Below, in pieces: positions 1 through 6,291 of a stretch of 39,395 nt of DNA. The stretch spans positions 1 through 39,395 of the IMG/VR virus record IMGVR_UViG_3300031379_000011; one strand, given 5' to 3'. The notes under the pieces are model-generated. The model worked only from the letters and a program-made list of their open reading frames with translations, made no database searches and was not told the DNA's origin. Position 1 is the stretch's first letter. Each line of letters begins with the position of its first letter. The translations under genes were made by a program, and so were the position numbers. The DNA comes from a virus.

Positions 1-146
1 TACATATGTATGGTATGTACTATATGTCTTTATACAATCTGGACAAAATATATCTCTACATACCTCACATTTAACCTTGCAATCATTACAAAGATATTTT
101 CCACATTCTACACAAACCCATTCACTTTCATTTTTATTACATACTT
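1..146. repeat. Terminal direct repeat, left copy
   Basis: The first 146 bases are repeated at 39250-39395 with one difference: C at position 20 against T at 39269. The last 126 bases of the two copies are identical. Joining the ends at this overlap gives a circle of about 39,249 bp and completes a gene that is otherwise cut at both ends. This fits a circular or terminally redundant, circularly permuted phage genome. It could also be a k-mer overlap left by an assembler, although the mismatch argues against a purely trivial overlap. Confidence 0.93.
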
Positions 147-165
147 CACACATATCATTACTCAT
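1..165 (-). CDS. Cys-rich zinc-finger protein, N-terminal part (gene spans the genome join)
   Basis: The start is ATG at 165, preceded by a GAGGAG ribosome site, and the start overlaps the stop of the 94-aa gene upstream. The N-terminus reads MSNDMCEVCNKNESEWVCVE and continues with more CxxC pairs (CGKYLCNDC, CEVC, CPDC), like a B-box or double zinc ribbon. The frame is open to base 1. It continues in the right-hand copy of the terminal repeat down to a TAG at 39064, for a joined protein of 116 aa. No enzyme motif is visible; a structural zinc fold acting as a protein or nucleic-acid adaptor is the most that can be inferred. Confidence 0.8.
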   Translation of the reverse strand, partial: MSNDMCEVCNKNESEWVCVECGKYLCNDCKVKCEVCRDIFCPDCIKTYSTYHTYV

Positions 166-442
166 TACTATTCTCCTCGTCTAATTTTGTCATTTCATTA
201 TAGTCATTTGTAAATACATAAACTTTATTATTGACTTCTATAAGATATGTATCATCTTTACCTACTTCAATAACTGTACCTTTTAGTTCATATCCAAAAA
301 ATTTAGATATTTTTTCTACTTTAGTCACAAATACGTTTTTCATAAAACGTTCACTCGGATAATTTATTATTCCACCAATGTAACCGTCGTTATCTTCTTT
401 TGATTTTATTACTACTTTGTCTCCAATTTTTATTTTAATCAT
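158..442 (-). CDS. Hypothetical protein, 94 aa
   Basis: ATG at 442 with an AAGGAG site about ten bases upstream. The protein begins MIKIKIGDKVVIKSKED and looks all-beta, with two similar stretches: KIGDKVVIKSKEDNDGYIGG and ELKGTVIEVGKDDTYLIEV. Such KGD-V repeats are common in small SH3- or KOW-like barrels, but I do not recognise a family. Its stop overlaps the start of the join-spanning zinc-finger gene, so the two are likely translated together in the early transcript. Confidence 0.7.
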   Translation of the reverse strand: MIKIKIGDKVVIKSKEDNDGYIGGIINYPSERFMKNVFVTKVEKISKFFGYELKGTVIEVGKDDTYLIEVNNKVYVFTNDYNEMTKLDEENSNE

Positions 443-491
443 CTTCTTTCATCTCCTTATTATTCCATTGATTAAATAAAACTAAAATTAA

Positions 492-1004
492 TCATTTGCC
501 AACTATACCTAAAATAAATCCTTGTAAAACATCTTTTTTGTATAAATAAATGCCATAATCCACAACTTGTAAATCATATACCCAATAATGCCTACGATCA
601 TTATTTATTTTCAAAAAGCTCTCTACATGTATAAAGTCAAAATAAACAGTTTTTTTATTATATACATTACAACAACCTAAATTTAACACTTTTCTATTAT
701 CGATCTTTTTATCTGATAAAAATTTTGTAAGATCCGTAAAATCAAAATTTTCAATATTTATAAAATTACTTTTTGGCAAAATTTTTGATAAGTTAAATGA
801 ATACTCAGAATCATTAATCTTTATCATTGAGTTATTCACCCTAACGAAACTACGCAAATTTGTCAACCATCGTGAATTATCGAATTTAAAATGACCTAAA
901 CGATAATTCAATCTGTTTTCATTCTCATAATGATAAAAACAATATTTATTCGATAATGAATTGGGCAATTCCATCTTTTTACCTTTTGGTAGTTTAATAA
1001 CCAT
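492..1004 (-). CDS. Hypothetical protein, 170 aa
   Basis: The frame is open to an ATG at 1031, but the first nine residues of that reading are the translation of the ribosome site AAGGAGGAAGAAG. The start is therefore ATG at 1004 (MVIKLPKGKKMELPNSLSNK). The protein is rich in aromatic, Asn and Lys residues, with no signal peptide or membrane segment. It lies between tiny zinc-protein genes in the early operon. No family recognised. Confidence 0.7.
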   Translation of the reverse strand: MVIKLPKGKKMELPNSLSNKYCFYHYENENRLNYRLGHFKFDNSRWLTNLRSFVRVNNSMIKINDSEYSFNLSKILPKSNFINIENFDFTDLTKFLSDKKIDNRKVLNLGCCNVYNKKTVYFDFIHVESFLKINNDRRHYWVYDLQVVDYGIYLYKKDVLQGFILGIVGK

Positions 1005-1031
1005 CTTCTTCCTCCTTACTGTTCCAATCAT

Positions 1032-1193
1032 TTATTTTGCACAATCATCACACATTTTATATAAATAATTGTAGCAATCTTTGTGAACGTAATTTTTACA
1101 CACATCACATTTGATACCGTCTCTTAAATCTAACCCTTTTCTACACACCGTACATGTAGTATGAATTTCACCTTCATTTTTTCCTCTTTGCAT
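1032..1193 (-). CDS. Cys-rich microprotein, 53 aa (zinc-finger-like)
   Basis: ATG at 1193, TAA at 1032. Three CxxC pairs (CTVC at 14-17, CDVC at 29-32, CDDC at 48-51) plus H36xxxC40 form a C1- or PHD-like two-zinc pattern. A likely cross-brace is C14-C17 with H36/C40 and C29-C32 with C48-C51. The ribosome site is GAAAGGAAT about nine bases upstream. It is one of about eleven such microproteins in the early region and was found by direct reading because it is short. Function unknown. Confidence 0.65.
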   Translation of the reverse strand: MQRGKNEGEIHTTCTVCRKGLDLRDGIKCDVCKNYVHKDCYNYLYKMCDDCAK

Positions 1194-1212
1194 AATTTAA
1201 AATTCCTTTCAT

Positions 1213-1323
1213 TTAATGAGTTGTATATTCATATCCACAAGCTGAACAATGAACAGTTCTACTTCCATCTTTATGAATTATTGTAGTTAGTGCTTCAAGT
1301 CCGCAAACATCACATTTTCCCAT
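1213..1323 (-). CDS. Zinc-ribbon microprotein, 36 aa
   Basis: ATG at 1323 preceded by AAAGGAGGGTAC, TAA at 1213. Two CxxC knuckles, CDVC at 4-7 and CSAC at 26-29, are separated by 18 residues and followed by GYEYTTH, the usual plan of a minimal zinc ribbon. It sits between the PGDYG-like gene and the 53-aa Cys-rich gene in the same transcript. No further function can be read from it. Confidence 0.65.
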   Translation of the reverse strand: MGKCDVCGLEALTTIIHKDGSRTVHCSACGYEYTTH

Positions 1324-1352
1324 AATTTTGTACCCTCCTTTTAAATTATTTA

Positions 1353-1745
1353 TCATTTATCATTTACAATTTCATTATATGAAGCTTCAAAGATATCGGC
1401 CTTACATGGGCATACTTCACCTTGAATACCTTTAATGACATAGTCTCTTTCTTTTGCTAACATAGTTCCCTCAAGAGTTCTTATTAAAAATTCTAGTCCA
1501 TTTATCCGTTCTATATTACCGTTCATAATTTCACTTATAAACCAATTTGGTACTATCATTCCTTTTTCTATTTTTACAGCTTTAACTTTGATAGGCTTTT
1601 TGATAGGCTTTTTGGTAGACTTTTTGATATACTCTGTCCCCTCCATTTTTTTATAAGTTTCTTCTGAGTCATTTATAGCCTTACTTAGTTCTTCGCATGT
1701 AATATTTCTACATTCCTTAAACATTGGTTCATCCCCAAATTTCAT
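1353..1745 (-). CDS. PGDYG-like phage protein, 130 aa
   Basis: ATG at 1745 after an AAGGAGG site; first gene after an operator-type promoter at 1780-1808. The C-terminal third (RTLEGTMLAKERDYVIKGI, then QGEVCPCKADIFEASYNEI) follows the widespread phage PGDYG-type pattern: EGTM, a D-Y/W-I-I-G strand, G-E-x-Y/C-P-C-K-x-D-I-F. The middle holds a Lys-rich repeat (KKPIKKPIK). The family is common in phages but its role is not established. Leading this operon suggests an early-expressed accessory role. Confidence 0.75.
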   Translation of the reverse strand: MKFGDEPMFKECRNITCEELSKAINDSEETYKKMEGTEYIKKSTKKPIKKPIKVKAVKIEKGMIVPNWFISEIMNGNIERINGLEFLIRTLEGTMLAKERDYVIKGIQGEVCPCKADIFEASYNEIVNDK

Positions 1746-1779
1746 ATTATAACTACCTCCTTAAAATTTAATATAACTA

Positions 1780-1808
1780 ATTATAACATGTTATAAATAA
1801 CATGTCAA
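1780..1808 (-). promoter_or_regulatory. Promoter with palindromic operator in the spacer (early operon)
   Basis: On the minus strand: TTGACA (1808-1803), a 17-base spacer, then TATAAT (1785-1780), a full consensus vegetative promoter. The spacer plus flanking bases forms a perfect palindrome, ACATGTTATTTATAACATGT, with an extra ACATGT half site just upstream. The same 20-mer occurs at the SSB promoter. It points at the gene starting at 1745, and a repressor bound here would block both hexamers. Confidence 0.85.
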
Positions 1809-1812
1809 CATG

Positions 1813-3303
1813 TTACCTATTAAAAATGCGATTTAAAATTTGATTGGCTTCCAGTTTTGTTAAAACTCCTGAATCTTGATGTGTAAATTTTTTTATAGTC
1901 TCTAATTGCTTATCAGTAGCAGGTTTATTCCCCCACGTTTTCATAATCCTTAGATCCCATAAATACCTTTTATCTTCATGATTTGCTTCCAACCATTCAT
2001 AAGCATTATCAAATAAATCCTGGATGTCTCTACCATCATTTGATTCATCAAGTTCATTTGGTGACTTGATTTTAAGTAATTTAACTTTTGGTAACTTTAA
2101 AGTTAAATCACCATTAGGCATTTTATACCAATTAACATTATGGGTTTGGTACTTTTTACCTTTTGCCCAAATGTTAACTAGTTTATGATTTATTTTCCAT
2201 ATATGTATGTTATCTTGATTTTTATTTATTTCCTCTGGAAGGTCAAATAAACTTTCAGTTATCTCATCTTTATCACTATCAGGTTTATCTATTTTAGTTA
2301 TACCTAATAAACTTGGTGCGGTGCACAAAGATAAGTTTTCAGATGTACCGACACAATCTATTAAAGTTAATTTATCTTTTCCAGGATAAAGTCTTAAGCC
2401 TCTACCTGTCATTTGAATATGAAGACTTTCATTTTTAGTAGGTCTTGCCATTATAATTGTCTCTATCAATGGTATATCTGTTCCTTCAGTAAAAATCATA
2501 TAGTTAATTAAGCATTGAAACTTTCTATTAGTAAAATCTTGTATGATTTTTTCACGATTTTTAGTCTTAGCATCCACAACTACACTATGGGGGATGCAAT
2601 TTGCTATGTCATAGGCATGTTTAACACTACATGCAAATATTAAAGTTTGACCTACAGCATACTTGTTATATACTTCTGCTATTGCTGACGAGGTATCTTG
2701 CATAGCTTCTTCCAGTTCATTAATTTTAAAATCTCCAGCTTGTGTACCGACTTTTCTTAAATCATAATTTATAAAAGTCCTGATACATTTTATATCGCAT
2801 AAGTAACCTTCCTTAATAGCTTCCAGTAAGGATTTTTTGTAAACTATTTTGTCAAAAACACCTTTCAATTTCACTCCGTCATTTCGGTTAGGGGTGGCAG
2901 TAAACCCAAAATGATGGGTAAAATTGAAATGATCATATATCTTTTGATATGAATTTGTAGAACTATGTTGACATTCATCTGTAATAATAACACTGAATCT
3001 ATTTCTATCAAATTTATCCAATCTTTTAACCAGAGATTGAACAGATGCAATTACTACACGTTCACCATTACTAGAGTGGTTAGCCATTTCAATTCCTACC
3101 GGTTCATTTAAATATTTTATTGGCTGATATATTAATTCTTCTCTATGTGCTAAAATTAATATATCTTTATTACTATTTTTATTTATAAATGTGGTAAAAC
3201 AAATTGTCTTGCCACATCCTGTAGGTAGCTGTATTAACCAGCTTCCACTAGAAATAGTTGACATAATGTCAACTATTTCCTCTTGATAAGGTCTAAGTTT
3301 CAT
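1813..3303 (-). CDS. SF2 DNA helicase (DEAD/DEAH, UvrB/type III restriction-like), 496 aa
   Basis: Superfamily 2 motifs appear in order: motif I LPTGCGKT (about 25-32), motif II DECQ (about 108-111, a DEAD-box variant), motif III FTATPNR (about 133-139), then motif VI QMTGRGLRLYPGKD (about 297-310). This is an ATP-driven duplex-unwinding engine of the kind used in phage replication or recombination. The C-terminal 150 residues are unassigned. The start ATG at 3303 overlaps the stop of the preceding paralog gene (ATGA), so translation is coupled. It is the last gene before the 1808 promoter. Confidence 0.92.
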   Translation of the reverse strand: MKLRPYQEEIVDIMSTISSGSWLIQLPTGCGKTICFTTFINKNSNKDILILAHREELIYQPIKYLNEPVGIEMANHSSNGERVVIASVQSLVKRLDKFDRNRFSVIITDECQHSSTNSYQKIYDHFNFTHHFGFTATPNRNDGVKLKGVFDKIVYKKSLLEAIKEGYLCDIKCIRTFINYDLRKVGTQAGDFKINELEEAMQDTSSAIAEVYNKYAVGQTLIFACSVKHAYDIANCIPHSVVVDAKTKNREKIIQDFTNRKFQCLINYMIFTEGTDIPLIETIIMARPTKNESLHIQMTGRGLRLYPGKDKLTLIDCVGTSENLSLCTAPSLLGITKIDKPDSDKDEITESLFDLPEEINKNQDNIHIWKINHKLVNIWAKGKKYQTHNVNWYKMPNGDLTLKLPKVKLLKIKSPNELDESNDGRDIQDLFDNAYEWLEANHEDKRYLWDLRIMKTWGNKPATDKQLETIKKFTHQDSGVLTKLEANQILNRIFNR

Positions 3304-3488
3304 TCTTTAATTATCCTTTCTATCCAATCACTTGATATTCGATAACCTAATACCTTAGGCTCTGTTATAATAAAGCCTAAATTGTTATGATGTTTTACAT
3401 TTATAAATCCATGTTCATTTTGAACTTCTAAAATGTCTCTAATCCATTCACCACTAACATCATCTGTAAATTTAACCATTACTTTCAT
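3300..3488 (-). CDS. Tandem paralog 3 of a small protein family, 62 aa
   Basis: ATG at 3488 overlaps the upstream stop (ATGA). The sequence begins MKVMVKFTDD and ends SDWIERIIKE. It aligns end to end with the next two genes upstream: MKV(I/M)(V/I)(K/N)F, W(I/M)(R/K)(D/Q)(I/L)L(E/D)(V/L)Q, GFINVK or GYITV, EP, then a WI(E/K)(R/E)(I/V)I(K/E)E end. It reads as a small alpha/beta fold of unknown role. Translation appears coupled to the helicase gene that follows. Confidence 0.75.
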   Translation of the reverse strand: MKVMVKFTDDVSGEWIRDILEVQNEHGFINVKHHNNLGFIITEPKVLGYRISSDWIERIIKE

Positions 3489-3679
3489 TCTTCAATTATC
3501 CTTTCTATCCATTCTGGTAATAATTTATAATTTATTATATCTGGTTCATTTATCTCATATTGGCAGTTATTACGTTTTATTACAGTTATATATCCTTGCT
3601 TTTTTTGTAAATCCAATATATCTCTAATCCAACTAACATCACCGTGATTTTTATAGTTAAATTTAACTATTACTTTCAT
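3485..3679 (-). CDS. Tandem paralog 2 of a small protein family, 64 aa
   Basis: The frame opens upstream, but the ATG at 3679 (MKVIVKFNYKNHG) overlaps the preceding stop and matches the start of its paralogs. Shared features are WIRDILDLQKKQGYITV in the middle and EWIERIIEE at the end. Function unknown. The three copies overlap by four bases each, the hallmark of a tandem duplication kept under coupled translation. Confidence 0.75.
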   Translation of the reverse strand: MKVIVKFNYKNHGDVSWIRDILDLQKKQGYITVIKRNNCQYEINEPDIINYKLLPEWIERIIEE

Positions 3680-3870
3680 TCTTCTATCACTTCCTTTATC
3701 CATTCTGAAGATAATAAATAATTTGACATACTAGGTTCTTTCAGTTCTAAAGTATATGTGGATACTTTTTTAACATTTATAAACCCTTGTTGCATTTGAA
3801 GTTCTAATAATTGCTTCATCCATTCACATTGATTTGACCATTCTGGAAAATTAATTATTACCTTCATCAT
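3676..3870 (-). CDS. Tandem paralog 1 of a small protein family, 64 aa
   Basis: ATG at 3870 (a second ATG follows at 3867) with GAGGTG upstream, overlapping the stop of the zinc-finger gene. The protein reads MMKVIINFPEWSN at the start, WMKQLLELQMQQGFINVKK in the middle, and SSEWIKEVIEE at the end, clearly homologous to the next two genes. It is the most diverged of the three. No known domain recognised. Confidence 0.75.
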   Translation of the reverse strand: MMKVIINFPEWSNQCEWMKQLLELQMQQGFINVKKVSTYTLELKEPSMSNYLLSSEWIKEVIEE

Positions 3871-4196
3871 TTATCTTCACCTCTCTTTATCAATTTAAGT
3901 ATATAGGCCTCTAAATAAATTTCTAGATCCTCTAGCTTTGTATTTAATATTGAAAATTCTTTATTTACAGAGAATTCTTTTTTTAATTTAGCTTTTAATT
4001 CTTTAATATGTTCTAAGTATTCAAATTTAGTTGCACATTCTATACATAGCAAATGACCTTTTTTGCCATTTGGCAATATACCCAATGCACAATCATGACA
4101 AATGTAACGATTACACATTTCGCATGTGTACCCAAATTTAATTTTGCTATTACACCTTTCACATGTATCATCAGAACATTGATGCCTATAAAACAT
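3867..4196 (-). CDS. Zinc-finger protein with C-terminal helix, 109 aa
   Basis: The ATG at 4196 is chosen because a GAGGAG site lies eight bases upstream; an in-frame GTG at 4205 abuts that site and is too close. The N-terminal 55 residues carry the knuckles CSDDTCERC, CEMC, CHDC and CIEC plus histidines, giving at least two zinc sites. Residues 60-109 form a charged, probably coiled-coil helix (KELKAKLKKEF and onward). Its first 40 bases resemble the start of the 4511-4621 gene. An adaptor-like protein of unknown partner. Confidence 0.7.
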   Translation of the reverse strand: MFYRHQCSDDTCERCNSKIKFGYTCEMCNRYICHDCALGILPNGKKGHLLCIECATKFEYLEHIKELKAKLKKEFSVNKEFSILNTKLEDLEIYLEAYILKLIKRGEDK

Positions 4197-4217
4197 TATT
4201 ATCACTCCTCTTATATT

Positions 4218-4499
4218 TTAAAAATTCCATTTTTCATCATTATAATAACTATACAATTCTTTTATATCTTCATTATTTGCAATTTTAGTTATGCTTTCAC
4301 TCATTTCTAAAAATGAATGTCTTAAACTATTTATTTGTTTTTTAGTAATATATCCTCTATCAATGTAAAAATGATATGTAAATACTATAAAATCATCTAA
4401 TAACCTATCTTTTTCAATTAATTTTACTAATGTTCTAATTATCATTTCATCATTATTCCTTAATAATTTATTAATTTCATCAACAGTCCATTTTTTCAT
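4218..4499 (-). CDS. Hypothetical protein, 93 aa
   Basis: ATG at 4499 with a GAGGTAATG site. Sequence begins MKKWTVDEINKLLRNNDEMI; mostly alpha-helical by composition, with no Cys. MKKWTVDEINKLL resembles the start of small helix-turn-helix or sigma-like proteins, but no second helix of that type is clear. It sits between two zinc-protein genes. Function unknown. Confidence 0.65.
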   Translation of the reverse strand: MKKWTVDEINKLLRNNDEMIIRTLVKLIEKDRLLDDFIVFTYHFYIDRGYITKKQINSLRHSFLEMSESITKIANNEDIKELYSYYNDEKWNF

Positions 4500-4510
4500 A
4501 TTTCATTACC

Positions 4511-4621
4511 TCACTTCGACTCATAATACCCACAGTTTGGACATTCCCAACCACCTAATGGAGTTTGCTCCATATCACACCTTTCACAGGTATCATCAGA
4601 ACATTGACACTTAGAAAATAT
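4511..4621 (-). pseudogene. Zinc-protein gene with its ATG replaced by ATA, 36 codons
   Basis: An ATG at 4714 gives a 67-aa frame, but its first 26 codons lie inside the preceding gene and in leader DNA. The natural start follows GGAGGGG, where the codon is ATA (4621). The homologous leader of the 109-aa gene has AATAATGTTT where this one has AATAATATTT. From there it codes CQCSDDTCERC fused to MEQTPLGGWECPNCGYYESK, the latter shared with the 32-aa gene at 4851. It is either a non-functional duplicate, a gene using a rare AUA start, or active only from the internal ATG of MEQTPLGG. Confidence 0.5.
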
Positions 4622-4646
4622 TATTACCCCTCCATTCCTTTTAATC

Positions 4647-4672
4647 TTGTGACCAATATTAAAATTGGTCAC
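4647..4672 (-). other. Hairpin around the stop codon of the 60-aa zinc gene
   Basis: Minus strand: TGTGACCAAT, loop TTTAAT, ATTGGTCACA. This is a perfect 10-bp stem whose loop holds the TAA stop of the 4659-4841 gene. It is not followed by a T run, so it does not look like a terminator. It could protect the 3' end or modulate translation of the next gene, which begins some 25 bases downstream. Confidence 0.55.
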
Positions 4673-4841
4673 ATTTGTTTCTTTCGTCGCAGTTGTCACA
4701 GTCCATACATCCAAGGCAACAAAATATAAGACCTAATTTTTCACAGTACAACATACAATTATCACAAACTTCCTGTTCACATATTTCACACTCGAACACC
4801 TCGTAAACTTCGGCTCCGCAATTTTCACATATTAATTTCAT
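4659..4841 (-). CDS. Cys-rich microprotein, 60 aa
   Basis: ATG at 4841 after GAGGTGTTGAA. Sixty residues with fourteen cysteines: CENC, CEIC, CDNC, then a run ending CCLGCMDCDNCDERNKC. The first three knuckles suggest a treble-clef or zinc ribbon; the clustered C-terminal cysteines could hold another zinc. It begins directly after the 32-aa gene in the same transcript. No known family assigned. Confidence 0.7.
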   Translation of the reverse strand: MKLICENCGAEVYEVFECEICEQEVCDNCMLYCEKLGLIFCCLGCMDCDNCDERNKCDQF

Positions 4842-4850
4842 TTCAACACC

Positions 4851-4949
4851 TCATTTCGACTCATAATACCCACAATTTGGACATTCCCAGCCACCTAATG
4901 GAGTTTGCTCCATATCGCAGCCGCATGGACATTCTCTATAACATTTCAT
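4851..4949 (-). CDS. Zinc-ribbon microprotein, 32 aa
   Basis: ATG at 4949 with a GGAGGGATAATAG leader, TGA at 4851. N-terminus MKCYRECPCGCD is joined to MEQTPLGGWECPNCGYYESK, identical at protein level to the end of the 4511-4621 frame. About 66 bases of DNA are nearly identical between the two genes, so the module was copied recently. Two Cys clusters can hold one zinc. Too short for a gene finder, but the ribosome site and reuse of the module support it. Confidence 0.6.
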   Translation of the reverse strand: MKCYRECPCGCDMEQTPLGGWECPNCGYYESK

Positions 4950-4952
4950 CTA

Positions 4953-5504
4953 TTATCCCTCCTGTTCCATTTTCAATTCATAATTTGGATATTGTATTGA
5001 AATTTTAATTTTTTCAGTAACAATTGCATTAAAACTATTAGTACCTCTGTATATACAAGTTACGTATATTTTAGGATTTTTTAAATTTAAATTGGATAAT
5101 TCATTCTTATCAATTTTTGAATCCACATGCTCAAAACTTTTCGGATTTTTTAAACTATTCATTATTGCCAAATTTACTAAACTATTACTTCCATCTTCTA
5201 AAATCTGAGAATTTATCCATTTGTCACGTTTTTGAATCTCATTTAATGTAGGTTCTGGCGTTTTAATTTCTGTAGGTTTTATTGTTTGTGTCTGTATTTG
5301 TTGTGTAGGTTCTATAGCATAAGTTTTATCTTTATTTTCAGTATCAACATTTTTATCATTTTGGATAATTCCAACCCATAAACAAAATATTAAAATTGGA
5401 ATTCCGATTCTAACTACTTTATTTACATTTTTTTCTTTCAAAATTATATACACTTTCACATATGGTATTAATAACCATGCTAAAATATTCAATATTGTTT
5501 TCAT
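4953..5504 (-). CDS. Membrane protein with extracytoplasmic domain, 183 aa
   Basis: ATG at 5504 after AAGGAG. Two hydrophobic segments (about residues 4-22 and 33-48) flank KEKNVNK. A Thr/Pro/Gln-rich linker (about 65-90) follows, then a soluble domain of about 90 residues containing MNSLKNPKSFEHV, a pattern seen in small secreted domains of Firmicutes. By its topology the soluble part is likely outside the membrane. It is co-transcribed with SSB. Possible roles include superinfection exclusion or membrane anchoring of replication; neither is shown by the sequence. Confidence 0.7.
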   Translation of the reverse strand: MKTILNILAWLLIPYVKVYIILKEKNVNKVVRIGIPILIFCLWVGIIQNDKNVDTENKDKTYAIEPTQQIQTQTIKPTEIKTPEPTLNEIQKRDKWINSQILEDGSNSLVNLAIMNSLKNPKSFEHVDSKIDKNELSNLNLKNPKIYVTCIYRGTNSFNAIVTEKIKISIQYPNYELKMEQEG

Positions 5505-5549
5505 TTATATCAATCTCCTTGTAATAATTATTTTTTTAAGAAGAACTGC

Positions 5550-6185
5550 CTAAAATGGCAGTTCATCATCTTTCTCTTCAATCCCTATGTCACCGTTTTG
5601 ATCTTCTTCATAACTGAATAAATCAGTAGCCTCAAACCTTACAACTTCTTTAAGTTGTACCCCTTGTAAAAATCTTGAAAAATAAGACTTGTCTTTAGGT
5701 TGTGTCATCTTAAATTGTACATTTACAAATTCCATATGGAACTTTACAGTTTCTAAATTATCAACATCATTACCTTTAAGATCCACGACTCTAATTTCAT
5801 AATTGCTAGATAATTTCATTAAATAATTATCAGTAGCAATTTTTAAATATTCCGCATATCCTGCCTTTTTCTTTTCGTCTATTTCAGCATCCAGTTTTCT
5901 TTTAATATCCTCCAAATCTTTAGATTTCAATGGATAATATTGTGTATTAGGTTTTATCTTAAAATTATTATTTTTTAATGACATTCTATCAAGCAATGCC
6001 ATTAACTGTTTTGTTTGTTCACCTTTTTTAGGTAACAATGCAGTACAATTATATTTCCCATCGCTAAACTCTCTACCTTCATCCGGTTTAGCAATGTTAC
6101 AATATACAAATAGTATATCCTCTAACAATACGTGAGCTTCCATGTCATTATTTCTTTTAGAATTTTCATAAATTTTAACTTTCAT
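5550..6185 (-). CDS. Phage single-stranded DNA-binding protein (DUF2815-like), 211 aa
   Basis: The start is ATG at 6185. A frame is open to 6230, but that region is the promoter -10 and the ribosome site AAAGGAGAG. The body fits the phage SSB family of about 200 residues, and the C-terminus ends EEKDDELPF, the acidic tip with terminal Pro-Phe that bacterial and phage SSBs use to recruit helicases and polymerases. It coats ssDNA during replication. First gene of an operon led by an operator-type promoter at 6221-6249. Confidence 0.85.
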   Translation of the reverse strand: MKVKIYENSKRNNDMEAHVLLEDILFVYCNIAKPDEGREFSDGKYNCTALLPKKGEQTKQLMALLDRMSLKNNNFKIKPNTQYYPLKSKDLEDIKRKLDAEIDEKKKAGYAEYLKIATDNYLMKLSSNYEIRVVDLKGNDVDNLETVKFHMEFVNVQFKMTQPKDKSYFSRFLQGVQLKEVVRFEATDLFSYEEDQNGDIGIEEKDDELPF

Positions 6186-6220
6186 AATTTGTAATCTCTC
6201 CTTTGTTATATTATATTTAT

Positions 6221-6249
6221 ATATTAACATGTTATAAATAACATGTCAA
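6221..6249 (-). promoter_or_regulatory. SSB operon promoter with palindromic operator
   Basis: Minus strand: TTGACA (6249-6244), 17 bases, TAATAT (6226-6221). The palindrome ACATGTTATTTATAACATGT fills the spacer and is identical to the one at 1784-1803. The following leader (TAACAAAGGAGAGATTACAA) is nearly the same as that of the gene at 8966-9274. Confidence 0.85.
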
Positions 6250-6256
6250 TATAAAT

Positions 6257-6291
6257 AAAAAAATATTTGGTATTATACCAAATATTTTTTA
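6257..6291 (-). terminator. Terminator of the DNA polymerase gene
   Basis: A perfect stem of about 16 bp (arm ending ATATTTGGTA), with the polymerase TAA stop as its three-base loop, followed by a T run on the minus strand. The SSB promoter begins eight bases beyond it, so the polymerase and SSB units are separated. Confidence 0.85.

Noticed and set aside
1-146. Terminal repeats as attL/attR of an integrated prophage
   Set aside because: No integrase is present, no host DNA flanks the repeats, and the repeat lies inside a gene that becomes whole when the ends are joined.
6186-6230. N-terminal extension of SSB (and similarly 9275-9316)
   Set aside because: The extra codons are the promoter -10, start site and ribosome site; they could not be transcribed or translated as part of the gene.
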